A stretch of 64,000 bases of DNA from Topomyia yanbarensis (Eukaryota > Arthropoda > Insecta > Diptera > Culicidae): the NCBI RefSeq assembly GCF_030247195.1, contig NC_080672.1, positions 70,101,771-70,165,770 of the forward strand. Reading direction: 5' to 3'. Below, piece by piece: positions 12,480 through 24,092 of the stretch (position 1 is the stretch's first letter; each line of letters starts with the position of its first letter). Under the pieces are notes generated by a model that worked only from the letters and a program-made list of their open reading frames with translations, was not told where the DNA came from and made no database searches. Both the position numbers and the translations under genes were made by a program.

Positions 12480-15400
12480 ATTTAGAAAATATTCTATAAA
12501 GGAATTAAAAATCAGCTTTTTTCTTGCGGGACATTGCACTTGCCAAGGTTTGCTCATGAACACAACTAGTGTTTCCGTCAATCTAGCGCTAGCTTAGTTC
12601 TGTCACTAAGCTAGTGTCGGATTCTAATGAGACGAAGTCGAAACTCAAACTTCATAACTTATTTAGTTATAGGTTTGGACCCTTAACGTGCAAATGTGGT
12701 TTTAAACAATTTTCTTTAATGGAGAAAAATTTGTTTTTACCGATTTTTTTCTCTTCTAAGGAGAAATATAGCATTGGAGCTTAATTTCAACTTAATTTAA
12801 GAAATATGTTACAATTTGCTACGTGGAGGGAGGAGGAAATCAATTTTGGACAATGTTTACGTTATGTAATTTATTATTGATCCAAAATATATATCCGCTA
12901 ACAAACTCTAGAAAAATATATAGCTGATAATTCGCATGTCTGATAATAGCAGTATTTAATAGAAACATTTGAAATCTTCCAGAGAAAATTTGTTATCCTT
13001 AACTGTCATTTTACGCATAATTGTCCTATGCAGAGTAACAAATATTCGAAGTTCATTGAATGAAAATTCGTCATATTCGCCTGCACTCGTCTTCAATTTT
13101 CAGTACGGTTTCCGAAAGCCTCAATCGAAGCAGGAAGCGTATGCGCAACAACGATTCAAACGAATAAAAATCTATTTGTATGATATTCAATTCGAGTTCA
13201 TTCTGAGCAGTAATATAAACCCATGGGGCATGAGACAAATATGCGTATAACGGTAGTTATAATATAACTAATATAAAGCATATTATGCTCATTGCATTTT
13301 GCAGTTTTTAGAATTCACGCTGTTCGTCTTTCCGCCCGCTGTCTATCTCAACGTATTTTCGCCTACATCTGAAATTTGAAAGCAACTGAGCCAAAGTGCC
13401 TTTGAACAGGGTATGACATCTAAAGTAATTTAATTCTTATCACAGTTTTAAAAACGCGAACTAGAACTGAGAACGTTCTTTCAATTGCCATTGCGATATG
13501 CGTATTTTTACTTACTTGATTATAGCCGATAATGGCGATTTCTGCGGCTGCGTTGTATTTCTCGATTTAATATAAAAGCTCCAGTTACGATAAAAATTGT
13601 TGCGTTTTATGTTACTTCATTTATCTATTGCGTGACTACTATTTCACTATCTTGTACTTAGTTTACTTACAATTATATTACACGGAAAAAATACATATCG
13701 TTACAAAACTCCCGCACTTTGTGTAAATTGCTCTACGCGTACTATATTAGCTATAATTGGAAATGCACCTTTCGTTATCGCTTCGCACGTTTAGCGTTTA
13801 TTCCCATTGAGCATCAGGACATTTCAAAACATTCATCACACTAGATGCATCACATTCACAGCTACGGAAATATTAATCTATCGTTCACTACACACATTGC
13901 ACCAACGCTTGTGAACACACTCAACCACTCGCAACGCGCGATTCAGTTGGAACGTAATCAAGGAAGAAAGAAAACTGCCAAGAAAAATCCCTAATTATAG
14001 GCACCCATGAAACTGCGAGTTGGGCACCTTTTCGCGTTCAAAATTTCACTAATTCCGAATCCTTACGGCTATGTTGTGCGTTGTCGACGGTTTCGATGTG
14101 TTTCTAATGCTAAATTCACACTAAAAATTTAATTTATTGCTCGCGAATGATTTTAGGGTGTGTTTACGGTCGACACATCCTGCTCAGACAGCGATCATTC
14201 GGTAGGTACGCCTGGAAGAGAGAGCGATGTTGAGATTGGACTGCTTGTTGGGTTGTTTAAAGGAGGTGAGAGAATTATTGTCGAGAGACTGCCTGTAGTG
14301 CCTTGTGTGGGGGAAAAACGTTGAAAACATTGGCCGAGCTGTGTGCGTGACGCTTGTTTTGTGTACGCGGATAGATACTGTTATAAAAACTTGTTTTGGT
14401 TTTGTTTATGCTATCATTACCAAAAGGGTTGTGCATCTATGGCGTTACGAGATTCTTTCCATTTCAATACCCCAGCACGTGCTTACACGGTACGTGACAG
14501 ATTTGTCATCCCCTCGTACATAATGTCGTGTTACGCACAAAAATAATATCCCCTCAACATTCATGACACAACTGCTCATGCAAGGTTCTAGATTTGCAGT
14601 GTTTCATAGGTTTGTTCATTCGACTTATTTTTGATATTTTCCTTTTTAATTTTGTAAATGTGTTCTTTTGCTATGACATATACAAAAATCTCTTATCCAA
14701 TTATTTAAAATAAATGATAAACTGTCATTGGTTCAACATCTTTCAGTAATCTTTTTTTGAAACAGTCTCTTTATCATTCTACTTTTCAAGCACGGAGAAT
14801 ATTCAACACAGAAGCAATAATTTGCTTTACTCTACCTGAACATGGTTTACCGGTGAAACAGTAGAGATGGTCGCTAGCTTACATTCAATGCTATCTCTTT
14901 TGCTCACGGTAGATTCACAGGTATGTTAAAAGAGATCATAACTACTAGAGGGTGTTTAGCGGTAGTCTCTCCATGCATTTACTTAGGGTGAACCATGTGG
15001 TTTCGATTCGGCACATCGTTACCCGTTACTTTGACACGTATGTACGTGGGATAATAAATGTCGAACTATTGGATCTATTATATTAAAGAATGAGATAATG
15101 TCCAGCAATTGCCAACAGCGGCATGCGCTCTCTTTTATACATAGCGATCGTTTCAACCAGCAATGATAGCGACAATCCAAGTCTAGTGTTGTGTTTACTG
15201 TTTCAACGTAAGCTATCGAGTTATGCTAAAAGCTTCTATCAATGGCACTCAGATATAGATGGAGCTTTTGAAGCTTTCGGTGTTATACACGCGTGGAAGC
15301 GTGCTGGCTTTAATTTGATTCCGAATTATAGACGGTTGCGATATGAGTGCGAAAAGTAACTTTCGAATAGTGGAGAAACATGGTAAAATACTTACATATT

Positions 15401-15710
15401 GAATATTTGTGATGGAGATTTCGACCGAGTTTCGAAAAACAATGTAAACTATTTTTTCCCTCACAGTGCAACCTGTTCATTACGATTTTTCCTGTTCGAT
15501 AGCAGTCAGTTTTTTTTATCGTGACTACGACTAACGTTTCAATATAGGGGCCCCTTTTAAAATTTCGGAAGGAACAGGAGCTAGGGTTTCTGAAAATCAG
15601 TAACTTTCATTGCAATGAATGAAATTTAACAATTTTTACACTAATCAGTTAGAAAAATGTATACGAATCTTCTATTAAATTTCAATGCATGTATAATAGA
15701 CTACCCAGAA
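12480..15710. other. Intergenic DNA, no recognised gene
   Basis: More than 3 kb with no identifiable gene. Short frames at 12969-13250, 14305-14546 and 15123-15359 lack recognisable domains, splice-linked neighbours or codon bias that I can see. This is one of the few longer stretches without an obvious transposon, so host regulatory DNA or a distant exon cannot be excluded. Confidence 0.4.
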
Positions 15711-15719
15711 AAATAATGA

Positions 15720-16036
15720 AATTTTGAAAACTCAATCGACCCACCCCTGATTCGATTCCTAGTCCCACCAGGAGTTCTTGTACCAAATTTGAAGCAAATC
15801 GGACAAGTCTAGCTACCGGACCAACGTGCCTGAAGTTTGTATGAGATTTTTCGACAATTTGCATGGAGAAAACCCTCTAACTTGCATTTTTGCCGCTAGG
15901 TGGCACTGTATGCATCGTATTATCACTGCAAGTGAAACTAAGAAAGATAATTTAATTGTCTACAACTTTGTCGAAGACTGCTAGTCGATCCGGCTTTGTT
16001 AAAAGAAGTTATTAAAATTTTAACGAAGTGATGTCT
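15720..16036 (+). repeat. 300-bp direct repeat, copy 1
   Basis: It matches 17540-17860 in the same orientation: 'gattcctagtcccaccagga', 'ctagctaccggaccaacgtg', 'gcatttttgccgct' and 'aacgaagtgatgtctga' occur in the same order. The right part of this copy is also the outer left arm of the foldback at 15953-16945, so the repeat and the foldback probably belong to one family. Confidence 0.7.
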
Positions 16037-16945
16037 GAGTCAGTTTTACATGGGGCCTAGCAGTGCATGGTTGTGTATCAGTACTCGATTCCCACAAACT
16101 ATACATGTTTGTGAAATAACCGTTAGGTTTAGCTCAATAGTATGTTCAGGAGAATTATACCACATAATACAAGTTATGTTTTGGTTGGAAAATTTTACTT
16201 CCACATGTGACCGCATAGAGGGCGCCAACACTAACTTTTCATAGAAGAGAGAAGTTAGATGATCGGGAGAATTATTGCAAAATGCCTTTTCTACAACTTT
16301 GTGGAGGACACCTAATTTCTACCTCTCTCCGTTGAAAAGTTAGTGTTGGCGCCCTCTATGCACTACAATGTGGAACTAAAATTTTCTAACCGAAACATGA
16401 CTCATATTATTTACTACAATTCTTCTGAACATACTATTGAGCTAAATCTAACGGTTATTTCACAAAATTATTTAGTTTGTGTGAATCGAGTACTGATACA
16501 CAACCATGCACTGCTAGGCCCCATGGAAAACTAACTTAGACATCACTTCACTAACAGTTTAATAACTTCTTTTATCCTTTTTTTATTTCGATTATGTTAG
16601 TCACATTTTCTTTTTTACATTTTAACGACATTCAATTAGCTAGAGATTACTGGGTAGGGAAAGTTATGAAAATTAGAGCCATAGTACTCAAGTGAGAGCA
16701 AGGATGTGAAGTAAACAGATCGGAAAACTAGAAGTGGTAGAACAGACTTAATATCGTACGGGCTTAATCTTTGTCTTCTATTAATGAGGGTCGAGCTTAG
16801 GCAGTATAACTACGATTCACCCGAGTTCACTAACATGTGTCCTGGTAATGATAGACGTGTCCATCTTTACCGTGACAACCAATAACTTCTTTTATCATAT
16901 CCGGATTTACTAGTAGTCTTCGACAAAGTTGTAGACAATTAAATG
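15953..16945. mobile_element. Foldback (long-palindrome) element with nested insertion
   Basis: The left arm 15953-16252 and right arm 16323-16945 are inverted copies with a centre near 16290. The arms share 'ttgtctacaactttgtcgaa', 'gggcctagcagtgcatgg' and 'gagggcgccaacactaact'. Because the arms are inverted copies, the frames at 16046-16231 (minus) and 16343-16534 (plus) translate to nearly the same peptide; this is palindrome symmetry, not two genes. The right arm is interrupted by a 304-bp insert. No coding capacity is seen. Confidence 0.75.
16577..16880 (-). mobile_element. Short retroposed insert with 16-bp target duplication
   Basis: The insert is flanked by perfect copies of AATAACTTCTTTTATC at 16561-16576 and 16881-16896. 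Read on the minus strand it ends in an A-rich tail (AATAAAAAAAG), as expected for a 5'-truncated non-LTR retrotransposon or a SINE. A block containing 'gagtactatggctct' also occurs on the plus strand at about 50157-50171. The family is not recognised. Confidence 0.75.
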
Positions 16946-17539
16946 TTTAATGAAGTGTAATTCACTGCACCGGTGCGTTGCCATCAAAAAGGGCAAAATC
17001 CAAACAAACCTGTGTGTTCCGATTTACTTCCGTGCATTGACACCAACAATATTTCATATATATTTTATATGAGAATTCACACTTGTCTCGCATGGTGCCT
17101 GTATGAAGTTTACGAAAGAATATTCGTGCCCGTACACGGCAGTGAAACGCATCGGAAAAAAGAATAATTTTAAACATTCATGAAACACATTTCATTGAAT
17201 ATCATTAGATTTGTATTACAAGTTTAGCGTTTAGTGACGACACTCCGGATATGTTCTAGACATCACCCACCCATTTTTTTTTTAACAATCATCTTACAGT
17301 ACGTTTGTACTAAGAAATATAAGATTGTTCCAGCTTCTGAAAATATTACCTGGTCTAAAACTATTATGAGGGCCCTCGTAAATATATTTACAAAACTATA
17401 GTTTTGATTTTGAGAAAATGCTTGGGATTACCCTATAACTAATTTGTGTTCAAATCCTGTTTTACCCTAAAGATGAAGAGAGTTCCCTTCGAAACGTTGC
17501 ACTGTGGAGAGTAGAGTGACAAGAAAAAAATGACAACTA

Positions 17540-17860
17540 TCGGCCCACCTCTGAGTCGATTCCTAGTCCCACCAGGAGTACTTCCACCCAATTTGAAGCA
17601 AATCAGACAAGTCTAGCTACCGGACCAACGTGCCAGAATTTTGTATGGAATTTTTCGGAAATTTACATGTATAAAACCCACTAGTTCGCATTTTTGCCGC
17701 TTGGTGACACTGTATGTATTATATTATCACTGAAATGAATTAAAATAAGAAAGATAATGTAACTGTCTACAACTTTGTCGAAGGCTGCTAGTCAATCCGG
17801 TTTTGTTAAAAAAAGTTATTAAACTTTTAACGAAGTGATGTCTGAATCATGGGTTTTCTC
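17540..17860 (+). repeat. 300-bp direct repeat, copy 2
   Basis: Same family and orientation as 15720-16036, with scattered substitutions. It lacks the adjoining palindrome seen at copy 1. Confidence 0.7.
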
Positions 17861-17963
17861 AGTGTGTCCAGTAAACAAGGTGAATTGTCACCGTTTCGGT
17901 AATCATTCTCTATCTGTTTTCCATTGGACACGATCCAGAAAACCTTAAAAAAACATTTATGTT

Positions 17964-18127
17964 TTTTACGATTATAGAGGTTTTAACCTTGAGGTCATTC
18001 GCCTCTTCGGGTTAGGAAAATCTCTTATGAAAAATTTCTAACCCTGTGTGCGGGGTCGGGACTCGAACCCAGGTGCGCTGCGTACAAGGCAATCGATTTA
18101 CCAACTACGTTACGCCCACCCCTGATC
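17964..18127 (-). mobile_element. tRNA-derived SINE (Feilai-like) with 11-bp TSD
   Basis: On the minus strand the head is tRNA-like. A box A-like sequence TAACGTAGTTGG (18112-18101) is followed about 30 bases on by a perfect B box GGTTCGAGTCC (18069-18059). The tRNA-unrelated body is AT-rich. Perfect 11-bp duplications ACATTTATGTT flank it at 17953-17963 and 18128-18138. The internal RNA polymerase III promoter and duplications identify a SINE. It resembles the Feilai family of Aedes, but the name is from memory. No acceptor-stem pairing was found, so it is not a functional tRNA gene. Confidence 0.85.
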
Positions 18128-18138
18128 ACATTTATGTT

Positions 18139-18340
18139 GATTTCATTTCAAAACTTTATTTTATTAAATATTCTTTTTATTCATTTTGTTCATTTGAGTT
18201 CATTTTGTCTATTTTATTCGTTTCATTCTTTGAATTCATTCCGATCAGTTCATTCATTTTATTCATATCATTCATTTAACTTCATTTACTGTTTTCATTT
18301 TATGCATTTTATTCATTTTTTCCAGCTCAGAAACGAGAAA
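18139..18340. repeat. Degenerate TTCATTTTAT tandem repeat
   Basis: A run of about 200 bases is built from variants of the 10-mer ttcattttat. Open frames through it are Phe/Ser-rich artefacts. It lies directly beside the SINE. The same motif fills 23279-23930. Confidence 0.7.
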
Positions 18341-18825
18341 TTGAGCGACATTTATTCAATTTCTATGGTTATTTGGTGCTTGGATGACCAATCACGGAAG
18401 GGGGCATTAGGTGTGCATGGGTAGGACGCATGGTCTTGTCTGAGTGGAGCGATGACTTCAGCCATGTATGAGGGTTTAGAATTGACCATTCGCGAGAGTC
18501 ATATCAGCACGAAGAATTGTTTTCATATCCCTCTCACTAAAATGGTCGATATTGTTTAGTTGTGGTTCCGGCTCGTTTCCACTCTTGTTTTTTTTCTATC
18601 CGAATTTTTATGTTGCTTTTCCTTTTGCTGGTTTCTTCTGTAGGAATAATGTCTGAATTAATTGTATCCTTTTTCTCGCTAAGAACTGTAATACTGTCAA
18701 CTATTTCATGTTTTAATACTTCTTTAGTACTTACTTAGCATAACAAGTAGTGATCATAACTATAAATAATAGCGCGCAGAAGTGATTGCTTCGAATCGAT
18801 ATTCTGTTATACTATTGATGTGGAA
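18340..18825. other. Intergenic DNA, nothing recognised
   Basis: About 490 bases with no frame, repeat or site that I can name. Confidence 0.4.
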
Positions 18826-19488
18826 ATAACTCAGTTTCTATTCCTATTTTCATATTCTTTTTGCAGCCTAATATTAATAAAAGCTTTTCTTACTATGAAA
18901 CTATTATACATGTGCAATTCCATCTATCTGCAAGAATAGTACCTAGCACATGAAAAATTCAAGACGCACACAAATACCTCCTGCATGACATTCCGCATTT
19001 TATTCTCACGATCGTTGGGTAAAATCAGCATCGACACAATAGAAACCACGCAAAATTCAGCGCGTTATAGAAAAGTGAACGTTACCGATTTATTAAAATA
19101 TAAGTCGGCTAACCGGAGTTCAAGATGCTTATTTGGCCAATCTTATTAATACGACAAATGATGACAAATTTCCCAAATTCTCGGCAGCCGGCTGCCCAGA
19201 GCAATTATTACATGATAGCGCTATTGACACATTTACTAACAACTTTCCGTGATACATATTGAGATGCGGAGGATTTCTCGGTCTCTAGCAGCGACATGTA
19301 TCGGACTAACATTCCTTCCGTTCCCAAAAGATTTGCATTCGGACGTGTCCGGCGTCGGTATTGATCAGCATGCAGGAATCAATATAGATTGCACAGTTGG
19401 CTCATCATGCTATTCCCAAGTATGTTGTGCCAATGAACATTTTGCAATCTCAACTTGTTCTGGCCAATAACGAAGCAGCCACCAGGGG
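18826..19488 (+). repeat. 700-bp interspersed repeat, copy 2
   Basis: Same family and orientation as 11700-12402 (see shared blocks there). Similarity stops at about 19488, where the 3' end of the CR1/L2-like LINE begins, suggesting that the LINE inserted into or next to this repeat. Confidence 0.65.
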
Positions 19489-19623
19489 TATCCCTCATCC
19501 TTATGCTTATGCTTTATTAATTTTTTCCAGTTTATACATTTTAATCTATTTAATTTTTATTTTTTTATTTTCGTCAAGTATATGTAGACTACATAGAATG
19601 GTATTACAATAATTACTTATATA

Positions 19624-19812
19624 CTATACATTATTTCTACGATTAAGTTCAAATTTAATTTGTTTTCTGGACATTGAAATGTCGATTATTGCACCATTTT
19701 CATTATAATGACGCATCATTCTATTGATGGGGCTATTTTTAGCATAGTTTGTTCTAAAAGATTGTTCTTGGAATACAAAAAATTTGATTTGCGAGAGCAA
19801 TGATGCGGATTG
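19624..19812 (-). pseudogene. LINE ORF2 C-terminal fragment
   Basis: The frame reads SASLLSQIKFFVFQEQSFRT, then NYAKNSPINRMMRHYNENGA, and stops at 19624. It continues the reverse transcriptase frame that breaks off at 20715 on the far side of the foldback element. This matches the post-RT tail commonly found in CR1/L2/Jockey-type proteins. It is broken only by the insertion and possibly small indels. Confidence 0.65.
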
Positions 19813-19814
19813 TA

Positions 19815-20712
19815 CACTAGAGTGGGACATGGTTATATGAAAAAAATAAAATTTCGCTCCGAGTAACTTTTTGGGTCCCATTTAGCTCCCAGAACAACTC
19901 TGCAAATTTTTATTTCGGTCGGTGAAACTATATTTTTGCGCCCACTGTTTAAAGTTTACATGGGATTTCGTATGGGGAAAACGTCTTTTGCAAATCAATT
20001 CCTCCAAGAGTCACCCGTTACCTCCTAAAAATAAATAGATGCATGATTTTTATAGGAAATTTGTCAAGGAAACAAAGTCTAGAAGACCACGAAACTATCT
20101 GATGCTTGTGGAAAAAGTTATTAAGCAAAAACCGATTGATGCCCTGAAGATTAATGAAAATTTTACTTTTCATAGCATCACTGCTGCTGACGGTCGAATT
20201 ATATACAAAATCTTTAATTTTCTCTTATTATGTTCAAAAGAAGACTCAATTTATCCCTGAAAACTCTTGCGAAGTGGCCAGACAGTATAGAAAAATGATT
20301 TGGAGACATTAAGAGAAGATCAAAACAAAATTGCATATAATTGGACAACCAACAACAGTGGTGCTAGAAACAATGAATATTTTATCAATCGTCAGAGCAT
20401 CAATTGGTTTCAGCTTAATAACTTTTTTCTCAAGCGTCAGATCGTTTCGTAGTTTTCGAGACTTTGCTTCTGTGTTAAATTTCCTACAAAAGCCACATAA
20501 CGGTTTATTTTTAAGAAGCAATGGGCGACTACTGGAGGAATTATTTTGTGAAAGTTAATTTTCCCATATAAAATCCCATGTAAACTTTAAATAGTGGGCG
20601 CAAAAATATAGTTTCAGGGATCAAGCTAATAATTTGCACAGATGTTCTAGGACCCAAATGGTACCCAAAAAGTTGCTCGGAGCTGGAATCTATTTTTTGT
20701 CCCACCCTATTG
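19815..20712. mobile_element. TA-flanked foldback element, 898 bp
   Basis: TA occurs on both sides (19813-19814, 20713-20714). Termini are CACTAGAGTGGGACA on the left and CAATAGGGTGGGACA read inward from the right. The inverted repeat continues through the whole element: 'gagtaactttttgggtccca' on the left pairs with the block at 20650-20690 on the right, and the arms meet near 20280. The two frames inside (20039-20260 plus, 20309-20521 minus) encode similar peptides because they are mirror images. It is probably a non-autonomous Tc1/mariner-type palindrome inserted in the LINE. Confidence 0.8.
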
Positions 20713-20714
20713 TA

Positions 20715-22079
20715 CACGTTGAGAAATAATGTCGTTGATAAAGCAAAGCATGGCAAATTCGCGGCGTTCTTTGAGTGTTTGTATGTTAATGAGCATACAA
20801 CGTGCTTTATACGATGGAAGAGGAAATGTCGTCCAGTTTAGTTTACGAAGTGCGTACAAAAGAAATTGTTTTTGGACGATTCGATGCGTTCTTCGTACAG
20901 GACAGTGTATGGGTTCCATACTACGCTGCAATATTCCAAAATTGGCCTGACATATGTATTGTATAATGATTTAATTGTGTAGGATTCTTCAAAATTATAG
21001 CTGAAGCGTTTAATAAAGCCCAGTATACTATTTGCTTTATTTATTATTGTATTGTAATGTTCCACAAATGTGAGCTTGGAGTCTAAGATTACGCCTAACT
21101 CACGTACAATTTTGCATTTTACTACTATTTTTTTTCTTAAGTGTATTTCTATTGGAATATTTGAAGTTTTTCTGTTGAATGTTATTGTGTTACATTTCTT
21201 TGCGTTAAGTTGGAGTTGATTTTTGCTACACCATATGTGGAATAGGTTGATTTCGTTTTGGAATACTTCGGCGTTTTTGGCATTTCTTATTTCCATGAAA
21301 AGTTTCATATCGTCTACATATATAAGCACTTTTAGATGTTTGAGTATAAAGGTAATGTCATTTACGTACAAAATAAAAAGAAGAGGGCCTAAGTGAGAAC
21401 CCTGGGGTACGCCAGAGGTGACACGAATTGGTTCAGAGAGTATATTCTGAAAGCGAACTTTTTGTTCGCGTTTCGTTAAATGTGATTCGAGCCATTTCAA
21501 GAGTTTATTTTCCATGCCATATTTTTGCAGTTTGAAGAGTAGTAAAGGTATGCCAATACGGTCGAATGCTTTACTAAAGTCTGTGTAGAGAGTTTCCACA
21601 TGGTTGCCTTTGTCCATTGCATTCACAGTGAATGTTACAAATTCTAAAAGGTTCGATGTTGTTGAGCGGCCTTTATAAAAACCATGCTGTTTGCTTGTTA
21701 TTTGATTTTTGATTTGCTGGAATATTTTGTCATTTACTAGTTTTTCGAATAATTTTGGAATACATGAGATAATGGCAATCCCTCGATGGCTTCGAATGTC
21801 TGATTTAGTGCCTGATTTAAAAATTGGCACTAAAAAGGATGATTTCCATATTTCTGGGAATGTTCCATTTTTCAGTGACATGTTGAAAATACGGTGTAAT
21901 GGTAGGGTAAGTTCTTTTGATAAATTTTTAAAAAATATTCGGGCAATTCCGTTAGGTCCAGGTCTTTTTGATGCGTCTAGGTTTTTTAGTGCAATTTCGT
22001 GTTCAGATAGTTCGTGGACGGAAATGTCATTTGAAAATTCAGGTATAAATGAAAAGTAGTTGCGGTCGCGGTCTGTTTC
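20715..22079 (-). pseudogene. LINE reverse transcriptase fragment
   Basis: The translation contains most RT blocks in order: DASKRPGPNGIARIFFKNL, then FPEIWKSSFLVPIFKSGTKS, GIAIISCIPKLFEKLV, HGFYKGRSTTSNLLEF, the first catalytic Asp in TDFSKAFDRI, GVPQGSHLGPLLFILYVNDI, and the catalytic YVDD in VLIYVDDMKLF. The longest open stretch is 347 codons (21881-20838). A frameshift near 20860 separates it from FLLYALRKLNWTTFPLPSYK. The catalytic residues are still present, but the protein cannot be made because of insertions and frameshifts. Confidence 0.82.
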
Positions 22080-22083
22080 TTAA

Positions 22084-22602
22084 CCCATTCATGCCCATGT
22101 TGTTTGTGGACAACAACGTTTTTAAACAGCTGTAACTTTTGATTAAGGCAAAATTTGCTCACAAAAACAAGTAAAGCTAATAAATGTGACAATTGCCTTT
22201 CATTGGAGCATTAATAGTTTCAAGGATCAACTCTAAAACTGAAGTTATTGCAATTAGTCTGATTGGATTCCGATGGAGCAGTGCTGCCAGGAACAGTTTA
22301 CGTTGACGACGGAAAATGAATTTTTCATATATCTTCGTTATGTTGCAATATTATTGAAAATTGATAAAACTTATCAATTTAGACTGTCTTTGGCTACATT
22401 TTCCACGCAATTGGACTATTGTAAATATTCTAGGAGAATTGCATTGAGCATTGGAAAATAAAAATTGAGCAGCTTCTAGCACTGCGAGGGAAGCACCTAT
22501 CTTTATGAAAAAGGGCTTTTCGTGTTTCTTGGCCCCACCGTTTTGAAGGAAAAATAGTTATGAAACCCTGCATGCACTAGAAAAAAGTTGGGCATGAAAG
22601 GG
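22084..22602. mobile_element. piggyBac-like MITE, TTAA-flanked, 519 bp
   Basis: TTAA occurs at 22080-22083 and 22603-22606. The ends are CCCATTCATGCCCA on the left and CCCTTTCATGCCCA read inward from the right, one mismatch in 14. TTAA duplication and CCC...GGG termini are diagnostic of the piggyBac superfamily. No transposase is encoded. It interrupts the CR1/L2-like LINE between the linker and the RT domain. Confidence 0.88.
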
Positions 22603-22783
22603 TTAATGTGAAGTATACACTTCTTGAAAGAATTTTCCAAATAAATTGCAAATTTCAGTACTGTTATTTCCTACATTGGTGCAGGCCAAATTCTGATATT
22701 TTGTCAAATAAGTATTGAAGTGTTTCATTTTCGCCTACGACTTACAAGTTTTATTTCAGGTTCCATGTTTGACATAATAGATT

Positions 22784-23269
22784 CTACAGTTTGAAAAAAT
22801 AGCTCAAATGATTTTTGTGAGCATCTTCAGGTGAAAAATACACAGAGGAGAATATGTGTACTTCTCCTGATATTATTGCTTTTGCCACTATATGTTCAAA
22901 TTCTATGTGTTTCGTGATTTCTATTGCTGCTGAAGGAAAGTCTGCATTTATGGCTATGAGGACACCTCCTTCAGACTTTTTCTGACAAAGAGACAAATTA
23001 CGGTCATGCCAGAATACATTAAATTGATTTCCAAAAATTTCTTCGCTTCTTGCGCTTTCATCCCAGCTAGTTTCTGTTCCAAGAATTAGATTAAAAGAGG
23101 ATGAAATTATTTTTTGATGGATTTCTTTAATTTTTGCTGGGCTTTTCATTCGATTACAATTTTGGCAATAGACTAAAATTTCAATCGAATTCTGTTGGGG
23201 ATATGAAGAAGTTTTTGGAATATTTAAATTACTTACATTTATATGTTCTTCCTCTAAAGAGGGTGTCAT
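22784..23269 (-). pseudogene. LINE endonuclease N-terminal fragment
   Basis: A 161-codon frame starts with an Asp/Glu-rich leader and then reads ILVYCQNCNRMKSPAKIKEI, LILGTETSWDES, FNVFWHDRNL and GGVLIAINADFPS. This is the N-terminal half of an APE-type endonuclease, with the catalytic Glu in GTETSWD. The GDFN and SDH blocks expected later are missing; the frame jumps from YFSPEDAHKN into the linker. A second fragment of the same domain is at 33486-33752. Confidence 0.75.
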
Positions 23270-23278
23270 TACTGTTTA

Positions 23279-23930
23279 CTTAACTGTTTACTTATAATTT
23301 TTTCAACCATTCATTTTATTAATTTCATCCAAATTATTAATTTGACGCAAGTTGAATTATTCTATTTGTTTATAATTATTTTAATATCGATTAATTTTTC
23401 AGTTTAACCATTTAATTCAATTTTCATTGTATCTTTATTATTCATTTTATTTATTTCATTAATTTGATTACTTTATTCATATTTTTATGCTTTTTTATGT
23501 TATTTATTTTTCCGTTTCTTTGTTTATTTTATATATTTTATTTATTTTATTCGTTTTATTCGTTTTGTTAGTTTCACTCACTTTGTTCATTATGTTCATT
23601 TTATTCATCTTATAAATTTTATAAATTTTGATTTACAATTTTTAATTTTTTCCCAATGTATTCATTTTATTCAGTTTCTATTTATTAATTTTATTAATTC
23701 TGTTTAGTCTTTCTTTTTATTCGTTCATGAAATTTGTTAGTTTGAATCAATTTTATTTTTTCTTTTAGTTTTATAACTTTTCTATATTGTCTAATTTTTG
23801 TCAATGAACTGAGCTAATTCATTTATTCCGTTAAGTTTATTTATAATAATCATTCTACTCATTTTATGAATTTGGTAACAATTCATCAATTGTTTTATTG
23901 ATTTTCTATAAGTTATTCAGTTTATTCGAG
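23279..23930. repeat. 650-bp degenerate TTCATTTTAT array
   Basis: Almost the whole stretch is built from variants of ttcattttat (with ttaattttat, tttattttat, ttcgttttat), a roughly 10-bp period that has drifted. It starts ten bases upstream of the LINE endonuclease ATG, so it may be a 5' extension of that LINE or an independent microsatellite. Confidence 0.7.
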
Positions 23931-24092
23931 GTATTATTCGTGTAGAGCTCGAAACTATGTTAATCCCACCATTAGTTGGGTGCATACTTCGCATGAGTTT
24001 TGCAAACCAATGAATGTTCCAACAGTGATATAAATAAGAATTGCCTTATCTTACTGTTAGGTGGATTAAGACACCGTCGTGTGATAAAATTC

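Larger units (their letters stand above)
19489..23280 (-). mobile_element. CR1/L2-like LINE, dead, carrying two nested DNA elements
   Basis: A minus-strand non-LTR element reads, from 5' to 3': endonuclease N-terminus (23269-22784), a linker (to 22607), a MITE, reverse transcriptase (22079-20715), a foldback element, the RT C-terminus (19812-19624) and an AT-rich 3' end with two CATAAG-like units near 19489-19515. Short 3' microsatellites rather than poly(A) are usual for CR1/L2. The coding sequence resumes cleanly on both sides of each insert, so these are insertions into an older LINE. The C-terminal half of the endonuclease is also missing. Confidence 0.78.

Noticed and set aside
16046..16534. 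Two similar 61-63-codon frames on opposite strands
   Set aside because: They are the two arms of one inverted repeat; the similarity is palindrome symmetry, not a duplicated gene.
18050..18127. Possible tRNA gene with perfect B box
   Set aside because: No acceptor-stem pairing, a long unrelated body and 11-bp target duplications identify a SINE.
18046..18424. Phe/Ser-rich frames of 77 and 96 codons
   Set aside because: They translate the SINE and the TTCATTTTAT microsatellite.
11700..19488. Direct 700-bp repeats considered as LTRs of one retrotransposon
   Set aside because: The DNA between them has no gag-pol, primer-binding site or polypurine tract but several unrelated elements, and the copies are too diverged.
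20039..20521. Paired frames with similar Lys-rich peptides
   Set aside because: Mirror images within the TA-flanked foldback element, interrupting a LINE; no domain.
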